Source: Mediterranea massiliensis (GTDB lineage Bacteria > Bacteroidota > Bacteroidia > Bacteroidales > Bacteroidaceae). Taken from it: a DNA stretch of 64,000 nt. Below, piece after piece: positions 1 to 8,654 of this stretch. The stretch lies in assembly GCA_015060685.1 (NCBI GenBank), contig SUXZ01000012.1:1-64000 (forward strand), read 5' to 3'. The notes below the pieces were generated by a model. It ran no database searches. It saw only the letters and a program-made list of their open reading frames with translations, and was not told the DNA's origin. How positions within the stretch are numbered: position 1 is the stretch's first letter; each line of letters starts with the position of its first letter. Position numbers and translations under genes: made by a program.

Positions 1-210
1 TACTACTTGTTTGTTTATGAAAATCTTTCAAAGAACTACTCCCGCAGATTTTTGCGAAAGCGGATGCAAAGATAAGGACTTTTTAAAATACAATCCAAAT
101 GTTTTCGGAAATATTTTCTAAAATTATATATCCAACACCTTAACAGCGCACTTCCCTTGCGAAAGCGGGTGCAAAAGTACACACTTTATCATTAACAGCC
201 AAACAAAACA
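1..210 (-). promoter_or_regulatory. Tandem promoters and leader of an rRNA operon lying left of the window
   Basis: On the minus strand there are two strong Bacteroidota promoters. P1 has TTTG at 203-200, a 20-bp spacer and TACTTTTG at 179-172. P2 has TTTG at 99-96, a 21-bp spacer and TATCTTTG at 74-67. Each is followed at the start site by nearly the same segment (CCGCTTTCGCAA, at 168-157 and 64-53). Downstream, the minus strand at 40-1 reads TTCTTTGAAAGATTTTCAT and then an ACAAACAAGTAGTA stretch. As I remember them, Bacteroides rrn leaders carry exactly this arrangement just before the 16S gene. The 16S gene itself would lie outside the window, so this is recognition from the leader only. 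Confidence 0.72.
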
Positions 211-263
211 GACACTTTTTTATGCTGAAAAACATATTTTTTCGTAAAAGGCTGATTATTAAC

Positions 264-284
264 TGTGAATTTTGAATTGTGAAT
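264..284. repeat. Heptamer tandem repeat (3 units)
   Basis: Three consecutive 7-mers TGTGAAT, TTTGAAT, TGTGAAT lie between the rRNA leader and the next gene. This is the same class of TTGAATT/AGTTATG-like heptads found at other junctions in this window. Confidence 0.6.
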
Positions 285-335
285 TATAAAGTGGTGATGC
301 GGTATATACCTTATTATATATATTATATAGGGAGG

Positions 336-425
336 TTTCACAAATATAGCTTCGAGAGGACACAGATATAGCTTCGAGAGACAACGAAGATAGCTTCACA
401 GGGCGATGAAGCTATATTTGTGAAA
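336..425. repeat. 22-nt-period array with terminal inverted copy (array A)
   Basis: ATAGCTTC occurs at 346, 368 and 390, exactly 22 nt apart, and once inverted (GAAGCTAT) at 408-415. The outer arms 336-353 and 408-425 are a perfect 18-bp inverted repeat starting TTTCACAAATATAG. The array lies upstream of the promoter of the next gene, so it is not part of that transcript. A mirror-image relative is at 62954-63045. Confidence 0.85.
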
Positions 426-483
426 TGAGGATAGTAGGAGAAGAAAAATTAAGCAATCTTAAAAAACTTATCTTACCTTTTTA

Positions 484-491
484 TATCTTTG
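484..491 (+). promoter_or_regulatory. -7 element for the metallo-hydrolase lipoprotein gene
   Basis: TATCTTTG matches the TAnnTTTG consensus and lies 23 nt before the ATG at 515. It falls inside the longer open frame that begins at 425, which is why the downstream start is preferred. No convincing TTG is seen at -33. Confidence 0.65.
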
Positions 492-514
492 CATACTATT
501 ATAAAAGAATCAAT

Positions 515-1303
515 ATGAAAAAAGCCATCTTTATCGCTGCACTGACCTCCATGATGGGGTTATGCACATCCTGCCAGCAAAAGAGTAATGCTGAAACCAG
601 CATTAACGTTATCAACGACAACGGTCAACCCCACTCCATGCCCAAAAGCATCTTTACCGGTGCTGCCGATAGCTTGGCAACGGCTATGGGACTTGAAAAC
701 ATCCCTTCGTCAATGAATGCAATCCTTGTCGAAACGGAAGGGGAACAAATCCTTTTCGACACCGGCAACGGAGCAGAGCACTCTCAACTTCTGCCCGAAT
801 TGACAAAAGCCGGCTTGTCGCCCGAGGAGATTGACATCGTCTTCATCACCCACATGCATGGAGACCACATTGGCGGATTGATGAAAGACGGAAAGGTTGT
901 CTTTACCCAAGCCGACATCTACATCAACCAACAAGAGATAGATGCATGGATGGCAATGCCGGAAGAACGGAATGCACAAGTGAGAAACACACTGGAAGCA
1001 TACGGAAAGCAAATCAAGCCATTCAAGATGGGCGACCCACTACCCCACAACATACAAGCCATTGCCGCTTACGGACATACCGAGGGGCACACTGTATATC
1101 GCATAGGAAAGGCGTTGATAGCCGGCGACATCATGCATGGCATAGCCTTGCAACTTGAGAATCCCGACATCTGCGCCCGATTTGATGGCGACCACGAACG
1201 CTCGATAGCCGCCCGCAAAAGCATTATCGAACTGGTAAAAAAGGAGCAACTGAGAATGTATGGCATGCACTTCCCGGCTCCCGGTTATGTTGAATTCGAA
1301 TAA
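515..1303 (+). CDS. Metallo-beta-lactamase-fold hydrolase, predicted lipoprotein
   Basis: A 262-aa protein starting MKKAIF, with a lipoprotein signal ending in a cysteine at about residue 20 (LCTSC), so it is probably exported and lipid-anchored. The mature part has the zinc-binding THMHGDHIGG motif of the metallo-beta-lactamase fold, a later GHTEGH histidine and an AGDIMHG aspartate. This layout resembles the secreted quorum-quenching lactonase/AHL-hydrolase-like subgroup rather than true beta-lactamases. The substrate cannot be read from sequence. The frame is open from 425, but a TATCTTTG promoter element at 484 and the signal peptide both favour 515. It is separated from the next gene by 94 nt, so co-transcription is uncertain. 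Confidence 0.85.
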   Translation: MKKAIFIAALTSMMGLCTSCQQKSNAETSINVINDNGQPHSMPKSIFTGAADSLATAMGLENIPSSMNAILVETEGEQILFDTGNGAEHSQLLPELTKAGLSPEEIDIVFITHMHGDHIGGLMKDGKVVFTQADIYINQQEIDAWMAMPEERNAQVRNTLEAYGKQIKPFKMGDPLPHNIQAIAAYGHTEGHTVYRIGKALIAGDIMHGIALQLENPDICARFDGDHERSIAARKSIIELVKKEQLRMYGMHFPAPGYVEFE

Positions 1304-1397
1304 GTAAACCGACAAAAAAGTGTAAGAATGCTCGTTTCTTCCGAACCTTTCACTATATTTGTGAATTAATTGAATATACATTACCGGACACTCCAAT

Positions 1398-2252
1398 ATG
1401 AAGAATCTAATCAGCCTCCCCATCATAAGCCTGTTTGTTGCAGGCTGCCTGCTCCTATCCTGTGGAGAGCAGTCGGCACGTCAGTTGCAATTTGGCGAAA
1501 CAGCCATCTCCAAGAAGGAACACTTGTTTGCCGACGAATCGAAACCGGCATGCAACCTGTCGGTCAATCTGGAATACGTAAGCAATGCCAGCACTCTAGG
1601 GGCAAAAGATAGTTTGAATACATACCTGCTATCGGCAGCATTGGGTAACAAGTACAGCCACACCGCTCCTCAAGAGGCCATCGAAGGCTTTGCCAAAGAG
1701 TACATCAAGGATTACCGGAACGATTTGGAGCCAATGATCAAGAAAGACATTGAAAGCCAGATAGGCAGCGACCAACTTACTGCCTGGTATAGTTATGAGT
1801 TGAAGATTGAAGGAAGCGTTGAAACCTACGTGGGAGAGTTGCTCACCTATCGCACATATAAAGAGGAGTATAGCGGAGGACCACACGGCATGTACACCAC
1901 AGAGTTTATCAACATCGACTTGACCGATTTACACCAGCTGCAACTGGACGAATTGTTCCTGGAAGACTATCAAGAGACGCTGACAGAGTTGCTATGGTAT
2001 CAGTTGGCGTTGGATAATGGAGTAGAGACCCGCGACGAGTTGGAAGAGATGGGATATGCCACCACCGGCGAACTGGCTCCAATCGAGAACTTTTTCTTAA
2101 ACACGCAAGGCATCACCTTCTACTACAACGTGTACGAAATCGCCCCCTATTCCATGGGACCTACACAAATCACGTTGCCGTTCGGCCAGCTTGAATACAT
2201 ATTGAATTACGACAACCCGATAATAAAAGAGTTTACAGCACAATGGAACTGA
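1398..2252 (+). CDS. DUF3298-type (RsiV-like) lipoprotein
   Basis: A 284-aa protein with a lipoprotein signal peptide (LLLSC, cysteine 22). The C-terminal half has the YSGGPHG segment and following TEFINID pattern typical of DUF3298, the domain found in RsiV/PdaC-like exported proteins; the N-terminal half fits the accompanying DUF4163-like region. It is therefore a periplasm- or surface-facing lipoprotein of unknown role. RsiV in Bacillus binds lysozyme, but no sigma factor is encoded here, so that function should not be assumed. Its 3' end overlaps rsmG by 10 nt, so the two are probably translated from one message. Confidence 0.78.
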   Translation: MKNLISLPIISLFVAGCLLLSCGEQSARQLQFGETAISKKEHLFADESKPACNLSVNLEYVSNASTLGAKDSLNTYLLSAALGNKYSHTAPQEAIEGFAKEYIKDYRNDLEPMIKKDIESQIGSDQLTAWYSYELKIEGSVETYVGELLTYRTYKEEYSGGPHGMYTTEFINIDLTDLHQLQLDELFLEDYQETLTELLWYQLALDNGVETRDELEEMGYATTGELAPIENFFLNTQGITFYYNVYEIAPYSMGPTQITLPFGQLEYILNYDNPIIKEFTAQWN

Positions 2253-2869
2253 TACTGAAATACTTTCCCAAAATAACCGAGGAGCAGAAACAACAATTTG
2301 CTGCCCTTTACGACTTGTACATCGATTGGAATTCGAAGATAAATGTCATTTCGCGCAAAGACATTACCAACCTCTACGAACATCATGTACTACACTCCTT
2401 GGGCATTGCCAAAATCATCAACTTCCGCCCCGGCACCAAGATAATGGACTTAGGCACAGGAGGCGGTTTTCCCGGCATTCCGCTGGCCATACTCTTCCCC
2501 GAAACCCACTTCCACCTGGTGGATAGCATCGGCAAGAAAGTGAGAGTAGCCAACGAGGTGGCCAACAGCATCGGACTGAAAAACGTCACCTTTTGCCACG
2601 AACGCGCCGAGGAGGAGAAACAGAAATTCGACTTTGTAGTGAGCCGTGCCGTGATGCCGCTGACCGATTTGCTGAAGATTGTCCGCAAAAACATTGCCAG
2701 CAAGCAGCAGAACGCATTGCCAAACGGCCTTATCTGCTTGAAAGGTGGAGAGTTGAGCAACGAAACCATGCCCGTGAAGAATTGCGTGGAGATGTGGGAT
2801 TTGAAGGATTACTTCACCGAAGAGTATTTCGAAACAAAGAAAGTTGTCTATGTAGGAATCAAGAACTAA
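2243..2869 (+). CDS. rsmG: 16S rRNA (guanine-527-N7)-methyltransferase RsmG
   Basis: A 208-aa protein of normal RsmG/GidB size. The SAM-binding motif I is DLGTGGGFPGIPLA (about residues 70-83), preceded by the family-typical NVISRKD and HVLHSLG segments and followed by FVVSRAVMPL. RsmG methylates N7 of G527 in 16S rRNA in the cytoplasm; loss gives low-level streptomycin resistance in many bacteria. The ATG lies inside the end of the DUF3298 gene, and the next gene follows after 13 nt, which places it inside an operon running to gcvP. Confidence 0.95.
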   Translation: MELILKYFPKITEEQKQQFAALYDLYIDWNSKINVISRKDITNLYEHHVLHSLGIAKIINFRPGTKIMDLGTGGGFPGIPLAILFPETHFHLVDSIGKKVRVANEVANSIGLKNVTFCHERAEEEKQKFDFVVSRAVMPLTDLLKIVRKNIASKQQNALPNGLICLKGGELSNETMPVKNCVEMWDLKDYFTEEYFETKKVVYVGIKN

Positions 2870-2882
2870 CAATATCATCGCC

Positions 2883-3521
2883 ATGAAAATAAAGCGTTTT
2901 GAATTCAACATGTTCCCCGTGAACTGCTACGTGCTATACGATGAAACCAACGAGGCCGTAGTCATCGATCCGGGATGCTATTACGAAGAAGAGAAAGAGA
3001 AGTTCAAGGAGTTCATCACCCGCAAAGGGCTTACTCTGAAACATTTGATAAACACCCATCTCCACTTCGACCACACCTTTGGCAACGCGTTCATACAAAA
3101 AGAGTATGGCCTGACAGCCGAAGCCCACAAAGCCGATGAATTCTGGATAGAAGAGGCACCCAAGCAGAGCCGTATGTTCGGCATCAACCTGAACGACAAG
3201 CCCGAACCCATCGGTAAATACCTGCACGATGGAGACATCATCACCTTTGGCAACAGCAAGTTAGAGGCCATTCACGTGCCCGGTCACTCACCCGGCAGTC
3301 TGGTATTCTATAGCGAAGCCAATGGTTGCATTTTCTCCGGTGATGTACTTTTCCAAGGCAGCATTGGCCGAGCCGATTTAGCCGGCGGCAACTTCGACCA
3401 GCTTATCGAAGGCATCTGCAGCCGTCTGTTCATTCTGCCATCCGAGACCGTGGTATATCCCGGACATGGAGCGCCTACCAGCATTGCTTCAGAAAAATCG
3501 GAGAATCCATTTTTCAGATAA
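2883..3521 (+). CDS. MBL-fold metallo-hydrolase (glyoxalase II-like, cytoplasmic)
   Basis: A 212-aa protein without signal peptide. It has the binuclear-metal motif NTHLHFDHTFGN (about residues 58-69), a later VPGHSPGS histidine, the FSGDVLF aspartate and a C-terminal YPGHG histidine. This is the full ligand set of the glyoxalase II/persulfide-dioxygenase-like group. The family includes hydroxyacylglutathione hydrolases, but Bacteroidota generally lack glutathione, so the natural thioester or other substrate is unknown. It lies 13 nt after rsmG and 19 nt before gcvP, in the same direction. Confidence 0.88.
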   Translation: MKIKRFEFNMFPVNCYVLYDETNEAVVIDPGCYYEEEKEKFKEFITRKGLTLKHLINTHLHFDHTFGNAFIQKEYGLTAEAHKADEFWIEEAPKQSRMFGINLNDKPEPIGKYLHDGDIITFGNSKLEAIHVPGHSPGSLVFYSEANGCIFSGDVLFQGSIGRADLAGGNFDQLIEGICSRLFILPSETVVYPGHGAPTSIASEKSENPFFR

Positions 3522-3540
3522 TCACTAAAACATTATAGCC

Positions 3541-6387
3541 ATGAACGACCTTTTAGCCCAACGACACATCGGCATCAGCCAATCGGACGAAGCCATTATG
3601 CTGAAAAAGATTGGTGTAGGTAGCCTTGACGAACTGATTGAAAAGACAATTCCCCAAAACATCCGGTTGAAAGCGCCACTCGACTTACCCGCTGCCATGA
3701 CCGAATGCGAGTTTGCCCGCCACATCAACGAGTTGGCCGGCAAGAACAAGCCCTATACCACATTCATCGGACAAGGATGGTATGGCAGCATTACGCCTGC
3801 CGTTATCCAACGCAACGTGTTCGAGAATCCCGTCTGGTACACCTCATACACACCCTATCAGGCAGAGGTATCGCAAGGCCGGTTGGAAGCATTGATAAAC
3901 TTCCAGACTGCCATAGCCGACCTCACCGCCATGCCGTTGGCCAACTGCTCGTTGCTCGACGAAGCCACCGCAGCCGCCGAGGCCGTAACCATGATGTATG
4001 CCCTCCGTCCACGCGACAAGCAGAAGGCCGGTGCCAATGTAGTATTGGTGGACGAGAGTATTTTTGCACAAACCCTGGCCGTAATGCGTACACGCGCTGT
4101 GCCACAAGGCATTACGCTACAAGTTTGCAAGTACAACGAGATGCAGTTCGCCCCCGAAGTGTTTGCTTGTGTAGTGCAATACCCCAATGCCCACGGCTCT
4201 GCCGAGGATTATCGCGATTTGGCCGAAAAAGCCCATGCAGCCGGCTGCAAGCTTGCAGTGGCAGCCGACATCCTTAGCCTTGCCCTGCTCACCCCTCCGG
4301 GCGAATGGGGAGCCGACATTGTTTTCGGCAGCACACAACGTTTAGGTACGCCCATGTTCTATGGCGGCCCCTCGGCAGCCTATTTTGCCACTCGCAACGA
4401 GTTCAAGCGCAACATGCCCGGACGCATCATCGGGTTGTCGAAAGACAAATACGGCAAGCTATGCTACCGCATGGCCCTGCAAACACGCGAACAACACATC
4501 AAGCGCGAGAAAGCCACCTCGAACATCTGTACCTCGCAAGCCCTGCTGGCCACCATGGCGGGCATGTATGCCGTCTATCACGGGCCGGAAGGCATCCGAA
4601 ACATAGCCAAGCGCATCCATAGCATGGCAGCCTTTGTAGAGGCCAGCATCGACAAGATGGGCTACCGCCAACTGAACAAGCAATACTTCGACACGCTCTA
4701 CATCTCGCTGCCGTTTGGTGTAGAGACCGAGGAGTTGCGCACAGTAGCCAATGGCAAATGCGTCAATCTGCACTATTTCGAGAATGGAAACATAGGTCTC
4801 AGCATCGACGAGACCACAGACATTGAAGCACTTAACACGCTCCTATCCATCTTTGCCGTTGCCGCCGGACGCGAATGGGTACAAGTGGATACCATACCCG
4901 AAACATGCACTGTTTGCGATGAATTGAAGCGCACATCGGCCTACCTCACCCACGAGGTGTTTGCCAAGTATCACACCGAAACAGAGATGATGCGCTACAT
5001 CAAACGATTAGACAGAAAAGACATCTCGCTGACTCACTCCATGATTTCGCTCGGCTCGTGCACCATGAAGCTGAATGCCGCCGCCGAAATGCTGCCGTTG
5101 AGCCATGCCGGATTCATGAACATACACCCGTTAGTGCCGGCCGAACAAGCCGAAGGATACCGCGAACTGATAGCCAACTTGAGCGAAGAGCTGAAAGTGA
5201 TTACCGGATTTGCCGGTGTCAGTCTGCAGCCCAACTCGGGTGCAGCAGGCGAATATGCCGGACTTCGTGTCATCCGCGCCTACTTGGAAAGCATTGGCCA
5301 AGGCCATCGCCACAAGATTCTGATACCCGCCTCGGCACACGGCACCAACCCTGCCAGCGCCATACAGGCAGGCTTCACCACCGTGACTTGCGCTTGCGAC
5401 GAGCAGGGCAATGTGGACATGGCCGACTTGAAAGCCAAGGCCGAAGCCCATCGCGACGAGCTGGCCGCACTGATGATTACCTATCCGTCCACTCACGGCA
5501 TTTTCGAGACAGAGATTGTAGAGATTTGCCGCATTATCCATGCCTGTGGCGCACAAGTCTATATGGATGGTGCCAACATGAATGCCCAAGTAGGCCTCAC
5601 CAACCCCGGCTTTATCGGTGCCGATGTGTGTCATTTGAACCTGCATAAAACCTTTGCCTCGCCACACGGTGGCGGTGGCCCCGGTGTAGGCCCCATCTGC
5701 GTGGCCAATCACTTGGTGCCCTTCCTTCCCGGACACGCCCTGTTTGGCAACGACGCCAACGAAGTGGCCGCTGCCCCCTATGGCAGTGCCGGCATCCTTC
5801 CCATCACCTACGGCTACATCCGCATGATGGGTAGCGAAGGCTTGACTCGCGCCACAAAGATTGCCATCCTCAGCGCCAACTACCTGGCCGCCTGCTTGAA
5901 CGACACCTACGGCATCGTTTATCGGGGAGCCAACGGCTTTGTAGGCCACGAAATGATTTTAGAGTGCCGCAAGCTGCACGACGAAACCGGCATCGACGAG
6001 GGCGACATCGCCAAGCGTCTGATGGACTTCGGCTATCATGCCCCCACACTCTCCTTCCCTGTACATGGCACACTGATGATAGAGCCAACCGAAAGCGAGA
6101 GCCTTGCCGAGCTGGACAACTTCATAAACGTGATGCTGACCATTTGGGAAGAGATTCAAGAGGTGAAACGAGGCGAAGCCGATGCACAGGAAAACGTCTT
6201 GAAGAATGCTCCTCACCCCGAATACGAAGTAGTAGCCAACGAATGGACACATCCATACAGTCGCGAAAAGGCCGCCTACCCCACCGAAGCCGTCCGCGAA
6301 AACAAGTTCTGGGTAAATGTCGCCCGCGTGGACAACACCCTTGGCGACCGCAACCTATTGCCCACTCGCTACGGAGTGTTTGAATAG
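3541..6387 (+). CDS. gcvP: Glycine dehydrogenase (decarboxylating), P protein of the glycine cleavage system
   Basis: A 948-aa single-chain P protein carrying both the N-terminal (P1-like) and C-terminal (P2-like) halves, which are separate genes in many Gram-positives. The PLP lysine is in NLHKTFASPHGGGGPG (K703). Other family blocks are visible: FIGQGWYG near the N-terminus, NICTSQALLA in the middle, and HGTNPAS. The enzyme decarboxylates glycine and passes the aminomethyl group to the lipoyl arm of GcvH. The T protein (gcvT) is in this window at 16-17 kb on the other strand, while gcvH is not seen. No glycine-riboswitch-like leader precedes it; it appears to be the last gene of the run starting at 1398. 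Confidence 0.97.
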   Translation: MNDLLAQRHIGISQSDEAIMLKKIGVGSLDELIEKTIPQNIRLKAPLDLPAAMTECEFARHINELAGKNKPYTTFIGQGWYGSITPAVIQRNVFENPVWYTSYTPYQAEVSQGRLEALINFQTAIADLTAMPLANCSLLDEATAAAEAVTMMYALRPRDKQKAGANVVLVDESIFAQTLAVMRTRAVPQGITLQVCKYNEMQFAPEVFACVVQYPNAHGSAEDYRDLAEKAHAAGCKLAVAADILSLALLTPPGEWGADIVFGSTQRLGTPMFYGGPSAAYFATRNEFKRNMPGRIIGLSKDKYGKLCYRMALQTREQHIKREKATSNICTSQALLATMAGMYAVYHGPEGIRNIAKRIHSMAAFVEASIDKMGYRQLNKQYFDTLYISLPFGVETEELRTVANGKCVNLHYFENGNIGLSIDETTDIEALNTLLSIFAVAAGREWVQVDTIPETCTVCDELKRTSAYLTHEVFAKYHTETEMMRYIKRLDRKDISLTHSMISLGSCTMKLNAAAEMLPLSHAGFMNIHPLVPAEQAEGYRELIANLSEELKVITGFAGVSLQPNSGAAGEYAGLRVIRAYLESIGQGHRHKILIPASAHGTNPASAIQAGFTTVTCACDEQGNVDMADLKAKAEAHRDELAALMITYPSTHGIFETEIVEICRIIHACGAQVYMDGANMNAQVGLTNPGFIGADVCHLNLHKTFASPHGGGGPGVGPICVANHLVPFLPGHALFGNDANEVAAAPYGSAGILPITYGYIRMMGSEGLTRATKIAILSANYLAACLNDTYGIVYRGANGFVGHEMILECRKLHDETGIDEGDIAKRLMDFGYHAPTLSFPVHGTLMIEPTESESLAELDNFINVMLTIWEEIQEVKRGEADAQENVLKNAPHPEYEVVANEWTHPYSREKAAYPTEAVRENKFWVNVARVDNTLGDRNLLPTRYGVFE

Positions 6388-6408
6388 AAGCAAGTATTAA
6401 GAGATAAA

Positions 6409-6444
6409 TGAAGGCCATCTGTTACACTAACCAGATGGCCTTCA
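6409..6444. terminator. Bidirectional hairpin between gcvP and the outer-membrane protein gene
   Basis: A perfect stem (GAAGGCCATCTG at 410-421 of the 6-kb block pairing with CAGATGGCCTTC at 6432-6443) with a 10-nt loop sits between two convergent genes. T-rich flanks on either side suggest use by both transcripts. Confidence 0.75.
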
Positions 6445-6447
6445 TTA

Positions 6448-8508
6448 TTATTTGAAACGAGCACTATCTACAGCTGTTCGTTTCTTTTCCTTGTATGCCC
6501 CAAATTGCCAAGTAAACGAAGCTCCCCACTGACGGAAACATGAATAATCATTATCTACCCACTGATTAGCATAGCGTATATAAGGGTCTATCTGTGAAGT
6601 TTCAAAGATATCGTTGCAGTAGAGCTGTAGAACAGCCTTACCTTTGGCAAAAGCATAACGCAACTTCACATCCAACGAAGCAGAGGCCGGCAGGTCGTAA
6701 GTGCCTTGAATAGCTTTGGTTTGCAAACGCCCATCTATCTGCAAACGCAAGTCGGGCTTTGTGCTTAATGTCAACGTATTATTCATATTGGCTACAAGCA
6801 AGGCTCTAGTGCGATCGAACGACATATCATAGAAATCACTATCTTTTTGCCTCATCCACATACCCACTAGCATGTAACGACTATTCAGCCAACGACCAAC
6901 CTTAACCGGTATGGAAGCCATCAATCCTGCTTGTTGCGAAAAGTCGAAGTTTACATATTTATATATTTCCACCAAGCGTTCGGACGATTGATAGTGTGTT
7001 TGCACAGCATAGTCATGTGTATGATTAAAATATGCTTGGAATATATATTTTCCTTTCAGCACGTATGTCAAAGAGGTATTATACATCTTCGATGGTTTAA
7101 TGTAAGGATTACCTTGTATCTCGGAATAACCATTCAAGTAGCTTGTAGCATTTTGCACAGCCCAATAACCAGGGTACTCCTTATCGCTACTGAACGAAAG
7201 TTGCAGAATATGTGTAGCAGATGGTTGGAATACCAAGTTCAGTGTCGGATACCAATCCCATTGATTCCAAACAGCAGTTTTATAATGTTCGGTGGCCAAC
7301 GAAAAATCCAATAGGAAATGTTGTCCCAACTGACGATTCAAACCGGCATAAAGATTTAAGGTTTCCTCACTCAAACGCGATTGCATATCAGTTTTGTCTG
7401 CCGTATCAAAATATTGATGGCTATGGTCTATACTATTGCTAAAGATTGCACCATAGTTCAGGTCCCACTTCGAGAAGATTTGTTGCTCGCCCGTCAAGTA
7501 ATAGCGCCAACGATTGATGCGTTGACTCTCTTCACTGTTGAAGGAAGTTTCCGTTTCTCCGAAATTATCAGTAAGCCATTGTTTGGATGGTGCTTGATAG
7601 TAGGTCATCTCTACACCTGCTTTCAATCCAATCGGTGTTTGATAATCCAATCTGAAGTTGTGCAACTGCTTGTCATTTTCACTGATTAGCGAAGAACTGA
7701 ACGAGCCTTGCGTCAAGTTGTTTCCATCGCCACCTTCCCACACACCATTATACACCATGCTCAACTGATGGTTGTCGGTAATGGTATAGTCACCACCTAC
7801 CCTTACGGAATGTGAATAGGCATCACTCATTGTCTGCTCATGTGTAGCTATTTGATGAACAGTTCCATCATTCAGTGTGTGTATGGCTTTTTTGTCGGTA
7901 GTACCATAATTCAGTGTTCCACTGCCGTGTCTGTACATTGCATCGAGCGACCACCTTTTATTATTATATAGCAGACTGGCACGTTGGGAGGCATACGCTT
8001 TACCTTTATGTTTGTATTCGCCAAACACTTCGCCTTGCAGAATTTCGTCTATCTGTTTTTTCAGTGTAATGTTTATCATAGCTCCTCGCACCTGATGGCG
8101 AGCCGATGCATTATACATTACTTCGGCTTTGGAAATACGGCTGGCTGGCATACTCTTCAATAGTGCATAGAGTTGTTCGGAAGTCATGTTGGTTACCTTG
8201 CCATCGAGGACAATAGTCACGCCTTGTCCACCAAGTGTCAGTGTTTCGTTCATTTCCATTACTCCGGGCAATTCTTTAATGGCTTCATAGATATTTGTAA
8301 CTGCTTTATCTTGTATCAACCGTGGCAAGTCGTACACCAACTTACCAGCTTCGGCTTTTACGACTGGACGCTCACCATTTATCAATACTTCGGGCAATTC
8401 GCGATAAAGGCTGTCCAATCTATCGCCTTGCAACGACAATGTGTCTTGTTGTGCATAGATGCTGATTACAGCGCAACAACATGCTAAAATCAATGTCAAT
8501 CTTTTCAT
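6448..8508 (-). CDS. Outer-membrane beta-barrel protein, TonB-dependent-receptor-like
   Basis: A 686-aa protein with a signal peptide (MKRLTLILACCC to about residue 19). After it comes a plug-like domain (about 35-150: LPEVLINGER, IYEAIKELPGV, ITIVLDGK-like, MPASRISKAEV, GAMINITLKK), then a barrel rich in alternating aromatic strands ending in SFTWQFGAYK. This matches the outer-membrane beta-barrel family 3 (OMP_b-brl_3), which resembles small TonB-dependent receptors but has no SusC-type N-terminal carboxypeptidase-like domain and no SusD partner here. It is divergent from a histidine kinase/response regulator pair, which suggests those genes control it or respond to its cargo. The substrate is unknown. 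Confidence 0.85.
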   Translation of the reverse strand: MKRLTLILACCCAVISIYAQQDTLSLQGDRLDSLYRELPEVLINGERPVVKAEAGKLVYDLPRLIQDKAVTNIYEAIKELPGVMEMNETLTLGGQGVTIVLDGKVTNMTSEQLYALLKSMPASRISKAEVMYNASARHQVRGAMINITLKKQIDEILQGEVFGEYKHKGKAYASQRASLLYNNKRWSLDAMYRHGSGTLNYGTTDKKAIHTLNDGTVHQIATHEQTMSDAYSHSVRVGGDYTITDNHQLSMVYNGVWEGGDGNNLTQGSFSSSLISENDKQLHNFRLDYQTPIGLKAGVEMTYYQAPSKQWLTDNFGETETSFNSEESQRINRWRYYLTGEQQIFSKWDLNYGAIFSNSIDHSHQYFDTADKTDMQSRLSEETLNLYAGLNRQLGQHFLLDFSLATEHYKTAVWNQWDWYPTLNLVFQPSATHILQLSFSSDKEYPGYWAVQNATSYLNGYSEIQGNPYIKPSKMYNTSLTYVLKGKYIFQAYFNHTHDYAVQTHYQSSERLVEIYKYVNFDFSQQAGLMASIPVKVGRWLNSRYMLVGMWMRQKDSDFYDMSFDRTRALLVANMNNTLTLSTKPDLRLQIDGRLQTKAIQGTYDLPASASLDVKLRYAFAKGKAVLQLYCNDIFETSQIDPYIRYANQWVDNDYSCFRQWGASFTWQFGAYKEKKRTAVDSARFK

Positions 8509-8575
8509 TTTGTTTTATCGTTTGGTTTCTGATGGCAAATATCCATACTTTCTTGCAAAAACGCCCTTGCAAGAA

Positions 8576-8616
8576 TCTTACCAACTCTTAACAGAAGTGT
8601 TATTTAGTCTTACCAA
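8576..8616. promoter_or_regulatory. Candidate response-regulator boxes (TCTTA direct repeats)
   Basis: TCTTACCAAC and TCTTAACAG start at 8576 and 8586, ten bp apart, and TCTTACCAA recurs at 8608. Direct repeats one helical turn apart are typical of OmpR-family binding sites. They sit between the outer-membrane gene and the kinase gene. Confidence 0.45.
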
Positions 8617-8642
8617 TTACAACAATCTATCGTTTAAATACA

Positions 8643-8650
8643 TATCTTTG
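8643..8650 (+). promoter_or_regulatory. -7 element immediately before the kinase start codon
   Basis: TATCTTTG ends only 4 nt before the ATG at 8655, so the mRNA start would be at or next to the start codon. This implies a leaderless or almost leaderless message. Confidence 0.55.
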
Positions 8651-8654
8651 TTGC

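Noticed and set aside
336..425. CRISPR array
   Set aside because: Units are contiguous, with no unique spacers, and one copy is inverted; no cas genes are present.
3480..3541. Glycine riboswitch before gcvP
   Set aside because: The gap is 19 nt inside an operon; no aptamer is possible.
5131..5949. 272-aa open frame antisense to gcvP
   Set aside because: It is a shadow of a highly conserved gene on the other strand, caused by its codon bias.
6448..8508. SusC-type receptor
   Set aside because: No N-terminal carboxypeptidase-like domain, only 686 aa and no SusD partner.
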